In this document: positions 36,757 to 44,536 of the stretch, one piece after another
Numbering within the stretch: the stretch's first letter is position 1
Layout of the letters: every line of letters starts with the position of its first letter
Assembly (NCBI GenBank): GCA_035631615.1
Contig: DASQIK010000082.1
Coordinates: 1 to 51,434, forward strand
From: UBA5189 sp035631615
Lineage (GTDB): Bacteria; Chloroflexota; Limnocylindria; Limnocylindrales; CSP1-4
DNA length: 51,434 nt
Direction of reading: 5' to 3'
Made by a program: the position numbers and the translations under genes
The notes under the pieces: generated by a model
What the model saw: the letters and a program-made list of their open reading frames with translations, nothing else
Told to the model about the DNA's origin: nothing
Databases searched by the model: none

Positions 36757-36843
36757 GGCGCCGCCCTCCCCGCTCCCCGCGCCGACAACCGACAATCGGA
36801 CGACCGATTTCGCCGCGTTGCCGGCTGTCGATCGACGTCCGGA

Positions 36844-36885
36844 CTATCCACACTTCGGTGCACAACTCGCTCATCCTGTGGATAA
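36844..36885. promoter_or_regulatory. Two DnaA-box-like sequences, inverted
   Basis: CTATCCACA (36844-36852, plus strand) is one base from the TTATCCACA consensus. TGTGGATAA (36877-36885) is its exact reverse complement. They face each other across 24 bp, upstream of parA. This may be part of an origin, a DnaA-titration site or a DnaA-regulated promoter. Confidence 0.5.
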
Positions 36886-37015
36886 GTCGCGGACGCCAGC
36901 AACCGTCCGCTGCGCTACGATCGACATCGGCGGCTGGGCCTGCGCAACGGCCCCCCGACCGCCTCCTGCTCGAGCGAATCGAACCGCTGTCGCGATGGAA
37001 CGAGGTGAGGCCACG

Positions 37016-37780
37016 GTGACGAACGTGATCGCGATCGCCAATCAGAAGGGCGGGGTCGGCAAGACCACGACGGCGATCAACCTGGCCGGGGCCCTGGCCG
37101 AGGATGGACTGCGCGTCCTGTGCATCGACATGGACCCCCAGGCGAATCTCACGGCCGGCCTGGGCATCAACCTGAACACCGTCGAGGTCTCGATGGCCGA
37201 CGTCCTCGTCGGCCGCGCGACGATCGACGCCATCATCCGGAGCACCGAGACCGAGGGCATCGACGTCGCGCCGGCGCACATCGACCTTGCCGCGACGGAG
37301 GGCGAGCTGTTCACGATGCTCGGTCGCGAGGCACTCCTCCGCGACGCGCTCGAGGGCAAGCTCCGCAAGCGCTACGACTATGCGCTGATCGATTGCCCGC
37401 CGAATCTCGGATTGCTCACCGTCAACGGCCTCGTCGCCGCCGACGGCGTGATCATCCCGGTCCAGACGCAGTACTACGCGATGAAGGGCCTGACCAACCT
37501 GGTCAAGGTCATCAATACGATTCGGCTCAAGCTCAACCGCCGGCTCAAGATCCTCGGCCTCCTGCCGACGTTCTTCGACGGACGCACCAATCTCGCCAAG
37601 GACATGCTCGACGAGCTGCGCGTCGTCGGCGACCACCATGTGTTCACCGCGATCATCCGCAACACCGTGAAGCTGGGCGAGGCGCCACTCGTCGGGCGCC
37701 CGATCACCGCGTACGCCGGAGGGTCCGAGGCCGCCCGCACGTATCGCGAGCTTGCCCGGGAGGTGCTTGACCTTGCCTAG
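37016..37780 (+). CDS. parA: Chromosome partitioning ATPase ParA/Soj
   Basis: Deviant Walker ATPase, 254 residues, driving chromosome origin segregation with ParB. Seen: the Walker A motif KGGVGKTTT (11-19, with the signature Lys11), RVLCIDMDPQANLT (Walker A'), DYALIDCPPNLGLLTVNGL (Walker B) and GLLPTFFDGRTNLAKDML. It is a short chromosomal-type ParA with no N-terminal HTH. GTG 37016 has GGTGAGG close upstream; ATG 36995 in frame would add seven residues but lacks a Shine-Dalgarno. The stop overlaps parB. Confidence 0.95.
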   Translation: MTNVIAIANQKGGVGKTTTAINLAGALAEDGLRVLCIDMDPQANLTAGLGINLNTVEVSMADVLVGRATIDAIIRSTETEGIDVAPAHIDLAATEGELFTMLGREALLRDALEGKLRKRYDYALIDCPPNLGLLTVNGLVAADGVIIPVQTQYYAMKGLTNLVKVINTIRLKLNRRLKILGLLPTFFDGRTNLAKDMLDELRVVGDHHVFTAIIRNTVKLGEAPLVGRPITAYAGGSEAARTYRELAREVLDLA

Positions 37781-38795
37781 GACCGATTTCCGCGCCGCCG
37801 CCGCGCGGCGCCTCTCGGAGGAGCGTGAGCTCTCCCCCGCCATCGTCAGCCTCCTGTCGAATGACCGGCAGGGTCGTGCCCGCGGCGGCGTCCGCCATGT
37901 CGACGTCGATCGGATCACGCCGAACCCCGAGCAGCCGCGCCTCGCGATGGAGCAGACGAGCCTCGACGAGCTCGCCGCCTCCATTCGCGAACACGGCGTG
38001 CTCCAGCCGATCCTTGTCCGCCCCCTGGACAACGGCGAGTTCCAGCTCATCGCCGGCGAGCGCCGCTGGCGCGCATCCAAGGCGGCCGGCCTCGCCACCA
38101 TCCCGGCCCTCGTCGAGGAGATCGACGACGACACCGCCCTCGAGATCTCGATCATCGAGAACCTCCAGCGCGAGGACCTGTCCCCGCTCGATGAGGCGGC
38201 GATGTATGAGCGGATGGTTCGCGACCACGGCTACTCCGTCCGCCGGCTCGCGCAGAAGCTCGGCAAGGACAAGGGCTACCTCGAGAATCGGCTTCGGCTG
38301 GCCGACGCCCCCGAAGAAATCCGCGAGCTGGTGTCCTTGCGCAAAGACACGCTGTCCCATGCATACGAGCTCATGAAGGTCGAGGACCCGAAGAAGCGCA
38401 AGCGCCTGGCCGCGCAGGTCGCGCGCGGCGAGCTGACGCTGATCAAGCTGCGGGACAAGATCGAGGGCCGCCCGACCCGGTCAGCGCCCGGCCCGGATGC
38501 GGGTGATGCCGAGGATGTCGTCGACGCGGGCGGCGACGAGGCCTCGGCAGAGGCTGCCGCCGCTTGGACGGGCAAGCGAAACGACATCGCGGCGGACAAG
38601 CTGCGCGACGACTCGCTGGTGATGGCGAAGCAGCAGCTCGCCGATGCCGTCGAAACGTTCATGGATGTCCTTCGGGCGCCGGACGTCGTGCGCGGCATCG
38701 GCGCCATCGATCGAGCGAACCTCGCCAAGTACCTGACCATCGCAAAGCTCCGCCTGGAGAACGCGATCGCCGTCGTCCGGAGCGAGAACGGCTGA
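37773..38795 (+). CDS. parB: Chromosome partitioning protein ParB/Spo0J
   Basis: CTP-dependent DNA clamp, 340 residues. The N-terminal CTPase has ITPNPEQPRL, GERRWR at 95-100 and IIENLQREDLSPLDEA near 127-142. The HTH (154-176) reads YSVRRLAQKLGKDKGYLENRLRL, where canonical ParB has a GKSR-[PS]-x-[IV]-[AT]-N recognition helix, so DNA specificity may differ. A charged linker and a C-terminal dimerisation domain follow. The start is probably TTG 37773, 9 nt after GGGAGG and overlapping the parA stop by 8 nt. Candidate parS site 3 lies within the gene. Confidence 0.94.
   Translation: MPRTDFRAAAARRLSEERELSPAIVSLLSNDRQGRARGGVRHVDVDRITPNPEQPRLAMEQTSLDELAASIREHGVLQPILVRPLDNGEFQLIAGERRWRASKAAGLATIPALVEEIDDDTALEISIIENLQREDLSPLDEAAMYERMVRDHGYSVRRLAQKLGKDKGYLENRLRLADAPEEIRELVSLRKDTLSHAYELMKVEDPKKRKRLAAQVARGELTLIKLRDKIEGRPTRSAPGPDAGDAEDVVDAGGDEASAEAAAAWTGKRNDIAADKLRDDSLVMAKQQLADAVETFMDVLRAPDVVRGIGAIDRANLAKYLTIAKLRLENAIAVVRSENG
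38333..38348. promoter_or_regulatory. Candidate parS site 3, inside parB
   Basis: GTCCTTGCGCAAAGAC, one base off the perfect palindrome; symmetry extends outward to GTG...CAC, giving 20 bp. It encodes VSLRKDT just after the ParB HTH. A parS inside parB is also known in Bacillus subtilis spo0J. Confidence 0.6.
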
Positions 38796-38841
38796 CCGTC
38801 CAGGCAGTGATGGCCGGCATCGGCCGGCCCGGACAAGGAAC

Positions 38842-38870
38842 GAGCCCCGGCGGTAGTCCCGACGGGGCTC
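38842..38870. terminator. Hairpin after parB, possible terminator
   Basis: GAGCCCC (38842-38848) pairs with GGGGCTC (38864-38870), with flanking bases extending the stem, in the 200-bp convergent gap between parB and ubiA. Only a weak T-rich stretch (GAGTTCGTTC) follows. It could serve both strands. The rest of the gap (to 38995) shows no gene. Confidence 0.5.
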
Positions 38871-38995
38871 GAGTTCGTTCAGCGAGCGAGGCCCTACGGC
38901 TGGTTGCGGTGACCCTTCGACTCGGCGTCGCTGACCTGTGTTCATGTGGGCCCAATGCGACGTGCGCGAGCGCGGAGGCTGGGTTGCGGGTGGCA

Positions 38996-39925
38996 TCAAG
39001 CCTGCATTGCAACTGCAGCGGCCGCCGTGCCCGCGAGCCAACCGATCCCGAGGCTCGCCACGCCAACAGCCTCCAGCTCCCAGCCCCGCTCGCGGAGAGT
39101 CGGCCGCGACGCCCTCAGGCACCCCGCACCGGCGGCGATCAGCGGAACGCCCAGCGCAAGGCCTGCGACCCGGAGGGTCCGGAGGGTGTCGAGGCTGCCA
39201 CCTGCGGCGATGGCGGGGGCAGTCGGCGCCAGGAACACGGCGAACAGCGCCGCCAGCCCGATCGCCAGCGTCTGCACCAGCCACGTCCGGTCGCGGCCGA
39301 GCGCCACGGTGACGGTGCCTCGGCCCGATCGCGCGTCGCGCTCGACGTCGACGAGGCCGTTGGCGAAGGCCAGTCCCCCACCGGCAACGACGCCGACGGG
39401 CACGAGCGCGATGAGACCGAACGGAATGGTGCCGGTCGCGCCCAGCCAGCCGTAGATCGGGAGCAGCGGCAACGCGAGTGACAGCGGCAGCCACGACAGC
39501 GCGCCCCGCGACAGGCGCAGGTCGTACGCATAGCCCAGAACGGCGCCCGCGGTCGCGACCAGCGCCGCTGCCCAGCCTGATGACAGCGACAGCGCGAGGC
39601 CGACGACGCCCCCCACGAAGGCCAACCCCATGGCCGCGCCACGGCCGACGAGGCCTCGCGGGAGCGGCTTGCCCGGCTTTTCCCGGGCATCGCTGGGTTG
39701 GTCCACGAGGTCGTTGAGGGCGCCGATGGAGACCTGGATCCCGAGCATCGCGATCCCCAGGCGAATCCCCGTCGCGGGCGCAGCGCCGGCGAGCGTCGCG
39801 ATCATGACCGTCGCCGCGGCGGTCAGGAGCGACGGAAACGGGTGGCCGAGGCGGATGAGTCCGACCAGCCTGTCGACCGCCCGGCGCGCCTGGCGGCGCC
39901 TCGCCGCTGCCGGGTGAGCCCGTGG
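38996..39925 (-). CDS. UbiA-family prenyltransferase, start unresolved
   Basis: Integral membrane prenyltransferase for quinone, heme or lipid precursors. Seen: both Asp-rich motifs, NDLVDQPSD and NGLVDVERDARSG, GKPLPRGLVGRGAA, and about eight hydrophobic helices. The specific acceptor is not clear; the single-gene context does not help. The conserved N-terminus (RRAVDRLVGLIRLGHPFPS) has no in-frame ATG, GTG or TTG nearer than GTG 40093, which would overlap the preceding gene by 166 nt. CTG 39868 is another possibility. The coordinate given is the first codon after the upstream stop. Confidence 0.82.
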   Translation of the reverse strand, partial: PRAHPAAARRRQARRAVDRLVGLIRLGHPFPSLLTAAATVMIATLAGAAPATGIRLGIAMLGIQVSIGALNDLVDQPSDAREKPGKPLPRGLVGRGAAMGLAFVGGVVGLALSLSSGWAAALVATAGAVLGYAYDLRLSRGALSWLPLSLALPLLPIYGWLGATGTIPFGLIALVPVGVVAGGGLAFANGLVDVERDARSGRGTVTVALGRDRTWLVQTLAIGLAALFAVFLAPTAPAIAAGGSLDTLRTLRVAGLALGVPLIAAGAGCLRASRPTLRERGWELEAVGVASLGIGWLAGTAAAAVAMQA

Positions 39926-39926
39926 G

Positions 39927-40292
39927 TCAGACGTACACGAGCTCGTCGAAGTTGGCCACGAGGTACTCGATGAGCCGTGCCCGGCTGTCCGCGATGAGGC
40001 CGCGGAGCCCGGGGACGAGCGCCCACAGGCTGATCGTCGGGACGACGAGCTGACCGGCGCGATCGTGGCCGACCGTCCTGGGCGCCCCGCCACCGAAAGC
40101 GAACACCCGTTCGAATTCAGCCTCGCTCAGCCGGGTCGCCGCGCGGAAGTCGGCGACGACCTTCACGATCCCCCGCCGGATCACGACGTCGCGCATGAGC
40201 TCCGACACCCAGCGGTCGATCTGGTCGTCCTGCTGGTCGGCGAGTCGCGCTCGATACTCCTTGGGGTTGGCCGACAGGCCGGTGCCGCTCAT
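39927..40292 (-). CDS. Hypothetical 121-residue protein
   Basis: Not recognised. The product (MSGTGLSANPKEYRARLADQ at the start) looks helical with charged and hydrophobic segments (QIDRWVSELMRDVVIRRGIVKVV, then LWALVPGLRGLIADSRARLIEYL), no cysteine and no clear membrane span. A CATACT hexamer 8 nt before ATG 40292 may be its -10. It is directly followed by ubiA and probably co-transcribed with it. Confidence 0.68.
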   Translation of the reverse strand: MSGTGLSANPKEYRARLADQQDDQIDRWVSELMRDVVIRRGIVKVVADFRAATRLSEAEFERVFAFGGGAPRTVGHDRAGQLVVPTISLWALVPGLRGLIADSRARLIEYLVANFDELVYV

Positions 40293-40345
40293 CGCGGCCG
40301 AGTATGCCAGACGAGGCGGCCCGGAACGGCCCGGCAACCCGCCGG

Positions 40346-41251
40346 TCAGCCCGGGTTGGGGCCACCGGTGAGGGGCGGGATCGGCACGTCGGCTGGGTCG
40401 GGCCCGTGGAGGTGCTCCGCGGCCGCTCGCCCGCCCGGCCCCCAGTCGTTGAAGATGTCCGTCAGCCAGCGCCCCAGGCGCGACGGCGGCGACTGATCTC
40501 GGTCGTCCTCGACCATCGCGCGGATCGCGTGCCAGACGCGCGCGCGATAGTGGGCGATCGCGTACCTCGTCGGGCGCTCCCCCGTCGCGATCGGCTCGCC
40601 GACGCGGAACGTGATTCGCCCGCGCCAGCGGACCCAGGACGTGCCGGTGATCGCGATGGGTACGAGCGGTACGCCACCCCGGAGCGCGAAATAGGCCGGG
40701 CCGTCCTCGAACGGGAGCAGGTCGCCCTCGTGCAGGTGGATCGTCCCCTCACCGGAGATCGCGAGCACGGCTCCGGAGTCGAACACGGCCTGGACCCACT
40801 TGACCGACGTCAGCAGGTCGTCCTTGAGCGGGCTGAATGGGATCGGCACGTCGGTCCACCACATGAAGCGGTTGCGGCCGCCGGAGCGCAGGTTCTCCTC
40901 CTTGGGACCGTAGAAGTAGATCCGCGGCTCCTTGGGCAGTGTCGCGATGATGAGCAGCGGATCGAGCCAGCTGAGGTGGTTGAAGCAATAGACCGCAGGT
41001 CCGCGCTGGAACCGCTCGGCGCCGATCACCTCGACGCGGAACCAGGTCCGGATGATCAGCTTGGAGACAGTCCGCGAGAACCAGTTCCGGAACCAGCGCT
41101 GGAACGGCGACAGGTCGCCGCGGGGCAGGGCCCGGATCGCGGCCTCGACATCGACCGACCGCGGATGTCGATGCGGCGGTGCCGGCAGGCGGTCGGCCGG
41201 GCGCAGCGTGTCCGCGCTCCCGATCGATCGATCGAGCATCGCCTCGCTCAC
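40346..41251 (-). CDS. 1-acyl-sn-glycerol-3-phosphate acyltransferase (PlsC family)
   Basis: Acyltransferase of 301 residues for phosphatidic acid synthesis at the membrane. Seen: the HX4D motif NHLSWLDPLL, GGRNRFMWWTDVPIPFSPLKDD, the SGEGTIHLHEGD block corresponding to the EGTR motif, and GGVPLVPIAITGTSW. There is a hydrophobic amphipathic front (WFRNWFSRTVSKLIIRTWF). GTG 41251 is the frame's start; the ATG at 41239 is an alternative. The C-terminal 50 residues are variable and Pro-rich. Confidence 0.88.
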   Translation of the reverse strand: MSEAMLDRSIGSADTLRPADRLPAPPHRHPRSVDVEAAIRALPRGDLSPFQRWFRNWFSRTVSKLIIRTWFRVEVIGAERFQRGPAVYCFNHLSWLDPLLIIATLPKEPRIYFYGPKEENLRSGGRNRFMWWTDVPIPFSPLKDDLLTSVKWVQAVFDSGAVLAISGEGTIHLHEGDLLPFEDGPAYFALRGGVPLVPIAITGTSWVRWRGRITFRVGEPIATGERPTRYAIAHYRARVWHAIRAMVEDDRDQSPPSRLGRWLTDIFNDWGPGGRAAAEHLHGPDPADVPIPPLTGGPNPG

Positions 41252-41434
41252 GGGAACCTACGTTCCGTCGACACCCTCGCGTTGCCCTCCCAAGCCGGTG
41301 CGAGCCTAGCATCCGCGTCCACGCACCGACGGTCCGTTTGTTACACGCGAATGATGCCGGGTGGCACCAGCGCGACCATGATCGAACTCTGTATCGTGAC
41401 CTCGGACGAGCGTCCCAGCGCTCTGGAGGATCAC

Positions 41435-42415
41435 ATGCACGTCGATCGACGGCTCCTCGGCTGGGGCCTGTTCTTCATTCTCGTGGGCGGGATCCAGCTG
41501 GCTACGCACGCCGGCCTGCTGGATCCGAACGTCGTCGGCCAATGGCCGCTGCTATGGCCGGTTCTCCTGATCGCGTGGGGCGCGGGCCTGCTGCTGCGCA
41601 GCACGCCGATCGAGTGGATCGGGGGCGCGCTTGCCGCAATCACCTTCGGCGTGATGGGCGGCGGCGCGCTGGCCGCCGGGTTCGGCGGCATTCCGATCGC
41701 CTCCGGTTGCGGCAACACCACGACCGGCGTGCCGTTCGCGAGCCGCTCGGGCGACTTCGGGTCAACTGCCAGCGCGCAGTTCGAGTTCAGCTGCGGGACC
41801 TTCTCGGTCACCGCGGTCGACGGCAGCACGTGGGGACTCTCGGGTTCCGATCGCGCCGGGACGGGGCCGGTCGTGACCACCGGCCCGCGCAGCCTGTCGG
41901 TACGCGCGGCCCACGGCAGCAACCTATTCGACGCGGCAGGGCGCTCGGTCTGGAACGTGACGCTGCCCCGCTCCCCTGTCCTCGGGCTCGGGGTCACGCT
42001 GAACGCCGGCGAGGGCACGATCGATCTCGCCGGGGTCACGGTCTCGAGCGCGACGCTGAACCTCAACGCCGGTGACCTCACGGTCGACCTGTCCGGAACG
42101 ACACGGACGGGCGACGTAAACGCCACGGTGAATGCCGGCTCCGCGACCGTGTCGCTCCCGGCCGGAGATCGCGCGGTCAACATGTCCCTGAACGCCGGCA
42201 GCTTGCAGGTGTGCCTGCCACCGTCGACGCCCGTCCGCGTTGCGTGGAGCGGCGCGCTCGGCTCGAACAACTTCGATGGCAATGGCCTCGTCAAGCTCGA
42301 CCAGAACACCTGGACGAGCGCCGGCTTCGATGCCAACCAACCCCATGTCGAGCTGCACGTGAGTGCGAACGCGGGCAGCTTCGAGCTCCAGTTCGGAGGC
42401 TCCTGCGGTGCATGA
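41435..42415 (+). CDS. LiaF/DUF5668-like membrane protein with NAG-repeat beta domain
   Basis: A 326-residue protein: three hydrophobic segments in the first 85 residues (LLGWGLFFILVGGIQLATHAG; PLLWPVLLIAWGAGLLL; GGALAAITFGVMGGGALAAG), then a long beta-rich exported part with five regularly spaced NAG turns (LNAGEGTIDLAG, LNAGDLTVDLSG, VNAGSATVSLPAG, LNAGSLQVCL, ANAGSFELQFGG). This resembles the DUF4097/LiaF 'toastrack' domains of envelope-stress systems. ATG 41435 has GGAGG 5 nt spacing. Its stop overlaps pspC, supporting an envelope-stress role. Confidence 0.78.
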   Translation: MHVDRRLLGWGLFFILVGGIQLATHAGLLDPNVVGQWPLLWPVLLIAWGAGLLLRSTPIEWIGGALAAITFGVMGGGALAAGFGGIPIASGCGNTTTGVPFASRSGDFGSTASAQFEFSCGTFSVTAVDGSTWGLSGSDRAGTGPVVTTGPRSLSVRAAHGSNLFDAAGRSVWNVTLPRSPVLGLGVTLNAGEGTIDLAGVTVSSATLNLNAGDLTVDLSGTTRTGDVNATVNAGSATVSLPAGDRAVNMSLNAGSLQVCLPPSTPVRVAWSGALGSNNFDGNGLVKLDQNTWTSAGFDANQPHVELHVSANAGSFELQFGGSCGA

Positions 42416-42905
42416 ACGACTCTACCGGTCCCGAACGGACCGGATGCTCTTCGGTGTCGCGGGCGGCATGGCCGACTGGCTCGACCTCGATCCATCGGTC
42501 GTCCGGCTCGTCTGGGCGCTGCTGATCGTTGCAGGCGGCGTCGGGCTCGTCCTGTACATCATCGCGGCGATCGTCGTCCCGGAGGAGCCGCTCGGCTTGC
42601 CGGCAGCACCGGTCTCCGGCAGCGGTACGCCCGATACGGCCGCCGGTCCCGCCGCGGCGCCGGCAGGCACGGACCAGGCCAGATGGGACGCGCGTCAGGC
42701 GCGTCGCGCCGGCCGCCGCGCCCGACGCGGCAACGGCGGGATCGTGGTCGGCACCGTCCTGATCTTCGCGGGCGCGTGGTTCCTCCTCCAACGCTTCATC
42801 CCGGCGCTCGACTCGAGCTACGTGTTCCCCGGGATCCTGATCATCGTGGGCATCGCGCTCGTCATCGGCGCCATGGGCCGCCCGGGAGATTCCGGGGCGC
42901 CCTGA
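42408..42905 (+). CDS. PspC-domain membrane protein
   Basis: A 165-residue protein with the PspC domain at its N-terminus (RLYRSRTDRMLFGVAGGMADWLDLDPSVVRLVWALL, split, with its membrane helix VAGGVGLVLYIIAAIVVPEEP), an Ala/Arg-rich linker and two more helices (GGIVVGTVLIFAGAWFLLQRF; YVFPGILIIVGIALVIGAMG). PspC proteins sense envelope stress. GTG 42408 overlaps the LiaF-like stop by 8 nt and has GGAGG upstream, so the two are one unit. Confidence 0.87.
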   Translation: MHERLYRSRTDRMLFGVAGGMADWLDLDPSVVRLVWALLIVAGGVGLVLYIIAAIVVPEEPLGLPAAPVSGSGTPDTAAGPAAAPAGTDQARWDARQARRAGRRARRGNGGIVVGTVLIFAGAWFLLQRFIPALDSSYVFPGILIIVGIALVIGAMGRPGDSGAP

Positions 42906-43001
42906 GGGCCGCCCGACATCGGGCCGTCACGGATTCGGACGTACAGTTCAGGTGGCACGCCCTCGCCCGCGTGCGGCCCGCTACAAGGAGTCCGCGACCC
43001 G

Positions 43002-43682
43002 ATGTTCCCGTTCTCGAAGCCCGCGTCCATCCCCACTCCCGCCGACGCCCTCCCCGGCCGCCCCAACCCGATCCTCAACCCGCGCCCGCACACGGTGCTC
43101 GGGACGCCGATCGCCGGTCCCTATCCCGACGGCTTCGAGATCGCCGAGTTCGCGCTCGGATGCTTCTGGGGCGAGGAGAAGACGTTCTGGCAGCAGCCCG
43201 GCGTGTGGACCACCGCGGTCGGCTACCAGGGCGGCTTCACCCCGAACGCGACATACCAGGAGGCGTGCTCGGGCAGGACCGGCCACGCCGAGACCGTCCG
43301 CGTCGTCTTCGATCCGTCGAAGACCAGCTTCGAGCAGCTCCTCAAGGTGTTCTGGGAGAACCACGATCCGACCCAGGGCATGCGCCAGGGCAACGACCGG
43401 GGCACGCAGTACCGATCCGCGATCTTCGCCCGGACCGACGCCCAGCGTGCCGCCGCGGAGGCATCGAAGGCGATGTACCAGGAGCGCCTGACGGCGGCCG
43501 GGTACGGGACCATCACCACGGAGATCGTCGGGCCGCCGGCACCGGAGTTCTACTTCGCCGAGGACTACCACCAGCAGTACCTCGACAAGAACCCCGGCGG
43601 CTACTGCCCGAACCACTCGACCGGCGTCCGCCTCTCGGACGACTTCGCGATCCCGACGACGGAGCTCCAGTACATCGATTAG
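43002..43682 (+). CDS. msrA: Peptide-methionine (S)-S-oxide reductase MsrA
   Basis: Repairs oxidised methionine. The 226-residue protein has the catalytic GCFWGEEKTFW (Cys54), GVWTTAVGYQGGFTPNATYQEACSGRTGHAE, FWENHDPTQGMRQGNDRGTQYRS (split) and FYFAEDYHQQYLDKNPGGYCPNH with the resolving Cys. ATG 43002 follows AAGGAG by about 10 nt. An N-terminal stretch of about 40 residues precedes the core. The partner MsrB lies about 3 kb away at 46483. Confidence 0.95.
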   Translation: MFPFSKPASIPTPADALPGRPNPILNPRPHTVLGTPIAGPYPDGFEIAEFALGCFWGEEKTFWQQPGVWTTAVGYQGGFTPNATYQEACSGRTGHAETVRVVFDPSKTSFEQLLKVFWENHDPTQGMRQGNDRGTQYRSAIFARTDAQRAAAEASKAMYQERLTAAGYGTITTEIVGPPAPEFYFAEDYHQQYLDKNPGGYCPNHSTGVRLSDDFAIPTTELQYID

Positions 43683-43714
43683 CGCCCGCGGCGCGGCCTA
43701 CCATCGGTCGCGCC

Positions 43715-44311
43715 GTGCAGCAACCGCCCATCGACATCGACCGGCCGCACGCGTGGCTCGTGCGCCACGGTGAGACCGAATGGGCGCGGCAAGGCCGGCA
43801 CACCGGCCGAACGGACATCCCGCTGACCGAGCTCGGCCGCCGGCAGGCGACCGCGGTAGCCGCAAAGCTCGTCGGCCATCGCTTCGCCCTCGTGCTGTCG
43901 AGCCCGCTCTCGCGCGCACTCGAGACCGCACGGCTGGCCGGCTACGCGAAGACGGTCGAGACCGACGCCGACCTGATGGAGTGGGACTACGGCGCCGACG
44001 AGGGCCGGACCACCGCCGACATTCGGGTCGATCGGCCGAGCTGGTCGATCTGGGATGACGGCCCGGACGGCGGCGAGTCGATCGATGCCGTCGGAACGCG
44101 GGTGGATCGCGTGATCGCGCGGGTTCGCGCGCAGCCCGGCGATGCGCTGCTGTTCGCCCACGCGCACGTGCTCCGAATCCTCACGGCCCGATGGATCGAG
44201 CAGGCGCCCGTGCTCGGGCGCGCGTTCGTGCTGTCCACGGCGACGGTCTCGGTGCTCGGCTGGGAGCGCGAGCAGCCGGTCGTCGAGCGCTGGAACGAGG
44301 CGTGCGGCTGA
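43715..44311 (+). CDS. Histidine phosphatase family protein
   Basis: Phosphoglycerate-mutase-like phosphatase of 198 residues: WLVRHGETEWARQGRHTGRTDIPLTELGRRQA (split; RHG motif with catalytic His), SSPLSRALETARLAGY, MEWDYGADEGRTTADIR and a second His in LLFAHAHVLRIL. The substrate is unknown; broad-specificity or sugar-phosphate phosphatase are likely. GTG 43715 is used; a TACCAT hexamer lies 10 nt before it. A strong hairpin follows the stop. Confidence 0.87.
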   Translation: MQQPPIDIDRPHAWLVRHGETEWARQGRHTGRTDIPLTELGRRQATAVAAKLVGHRFALVLSSPLSRALETARLAGYAKTVETDADLMEWDYGADEGRTTADIRVDRPSWSIWDDGPDGGESIDAVGTRVDRVIARVRAQPGDALLFAHAHVLRILTARWIEQAPVLGRAFVLSTATVSVLGWEREQPVVERWNEACG

Positions 44312-44325
44312 TCGCCTGACACGCG

Positions 44326-44350
44326 GAAGGGGGCCTGACCGGCCCCCTTC
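44326..44350 (+). terminator. Strong hairpin terminator after the phosphatase gene
   Basis: GAAGGGGGCC-TGACC-GGCCCCCTTC is a perfect 10-bp stem with a 5-nt loop, 14 nt past the stop codon. No T-run follows on the plus strand. On the minus strand it lies 42 nt past the stop of the small Lys-rich ORF, so it may end both transcripts. Confidence 0.7.
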
Positions 44351-44392
44351 GTGCTGTCGTCGCGCGCTCCGCAGGACCGCGGAGGCGATGCG

Positions 44393-44467
44393 CTACTTCT
44401 TGGTCGTGGTCTTCTTGTCGCCCATCTTCTTGTCGTCCTTCTTCATGCCCTTCTCGTGATGGCTCAC
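44393..44467 (-). CDS. Possible 24-residue Lys-rich peptide
   Basis: The frame reads MSHHEKGMKKDDKKMGDKKT and ends TTKK, from GTG 44467 to TAG 44393. GGAGGT stands 6 nt before the start, a better Shine-Dalgarno than many long genes here have. The sequence is almost entirely Lys, Asp, Met, His and Thr, quite unlike shadow frames in this genome, which are Arg/Ala/Pro/Gly-rich. The AAG-rich stretch lowers local GC. Function unknown; it lies downstream of the 176-residue gene on the same strand and could be its partner. Confidence 0.5.
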   Translation of the reverse strand: MSHHEKGMKKDDKKMGDKKTTTKK

Positions 44468-44536
44468 CGCGAACCTCCAGCGCATCGACCCGATGGACCG
44501 GGCCACCCTCGCCGAGTCTACTGCCCGCCGATCAGC

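Larger units (their letters stand above)
36660..37015. other. Divergent intergenic region between carboxylase operon and parAB
   Basis: A 356-bp non-coding region. It holds candidate parS site 2, a -10 for the carboxylase operon, two DnaA-box-like sequences in opposite directions, and GACAACCGACAATCGGACGACCG-type short repeats (CGACAACC, CGACAATC). It is slightly less GC-rich than its surroundings around 36780-36890. Confidence 0.6.
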
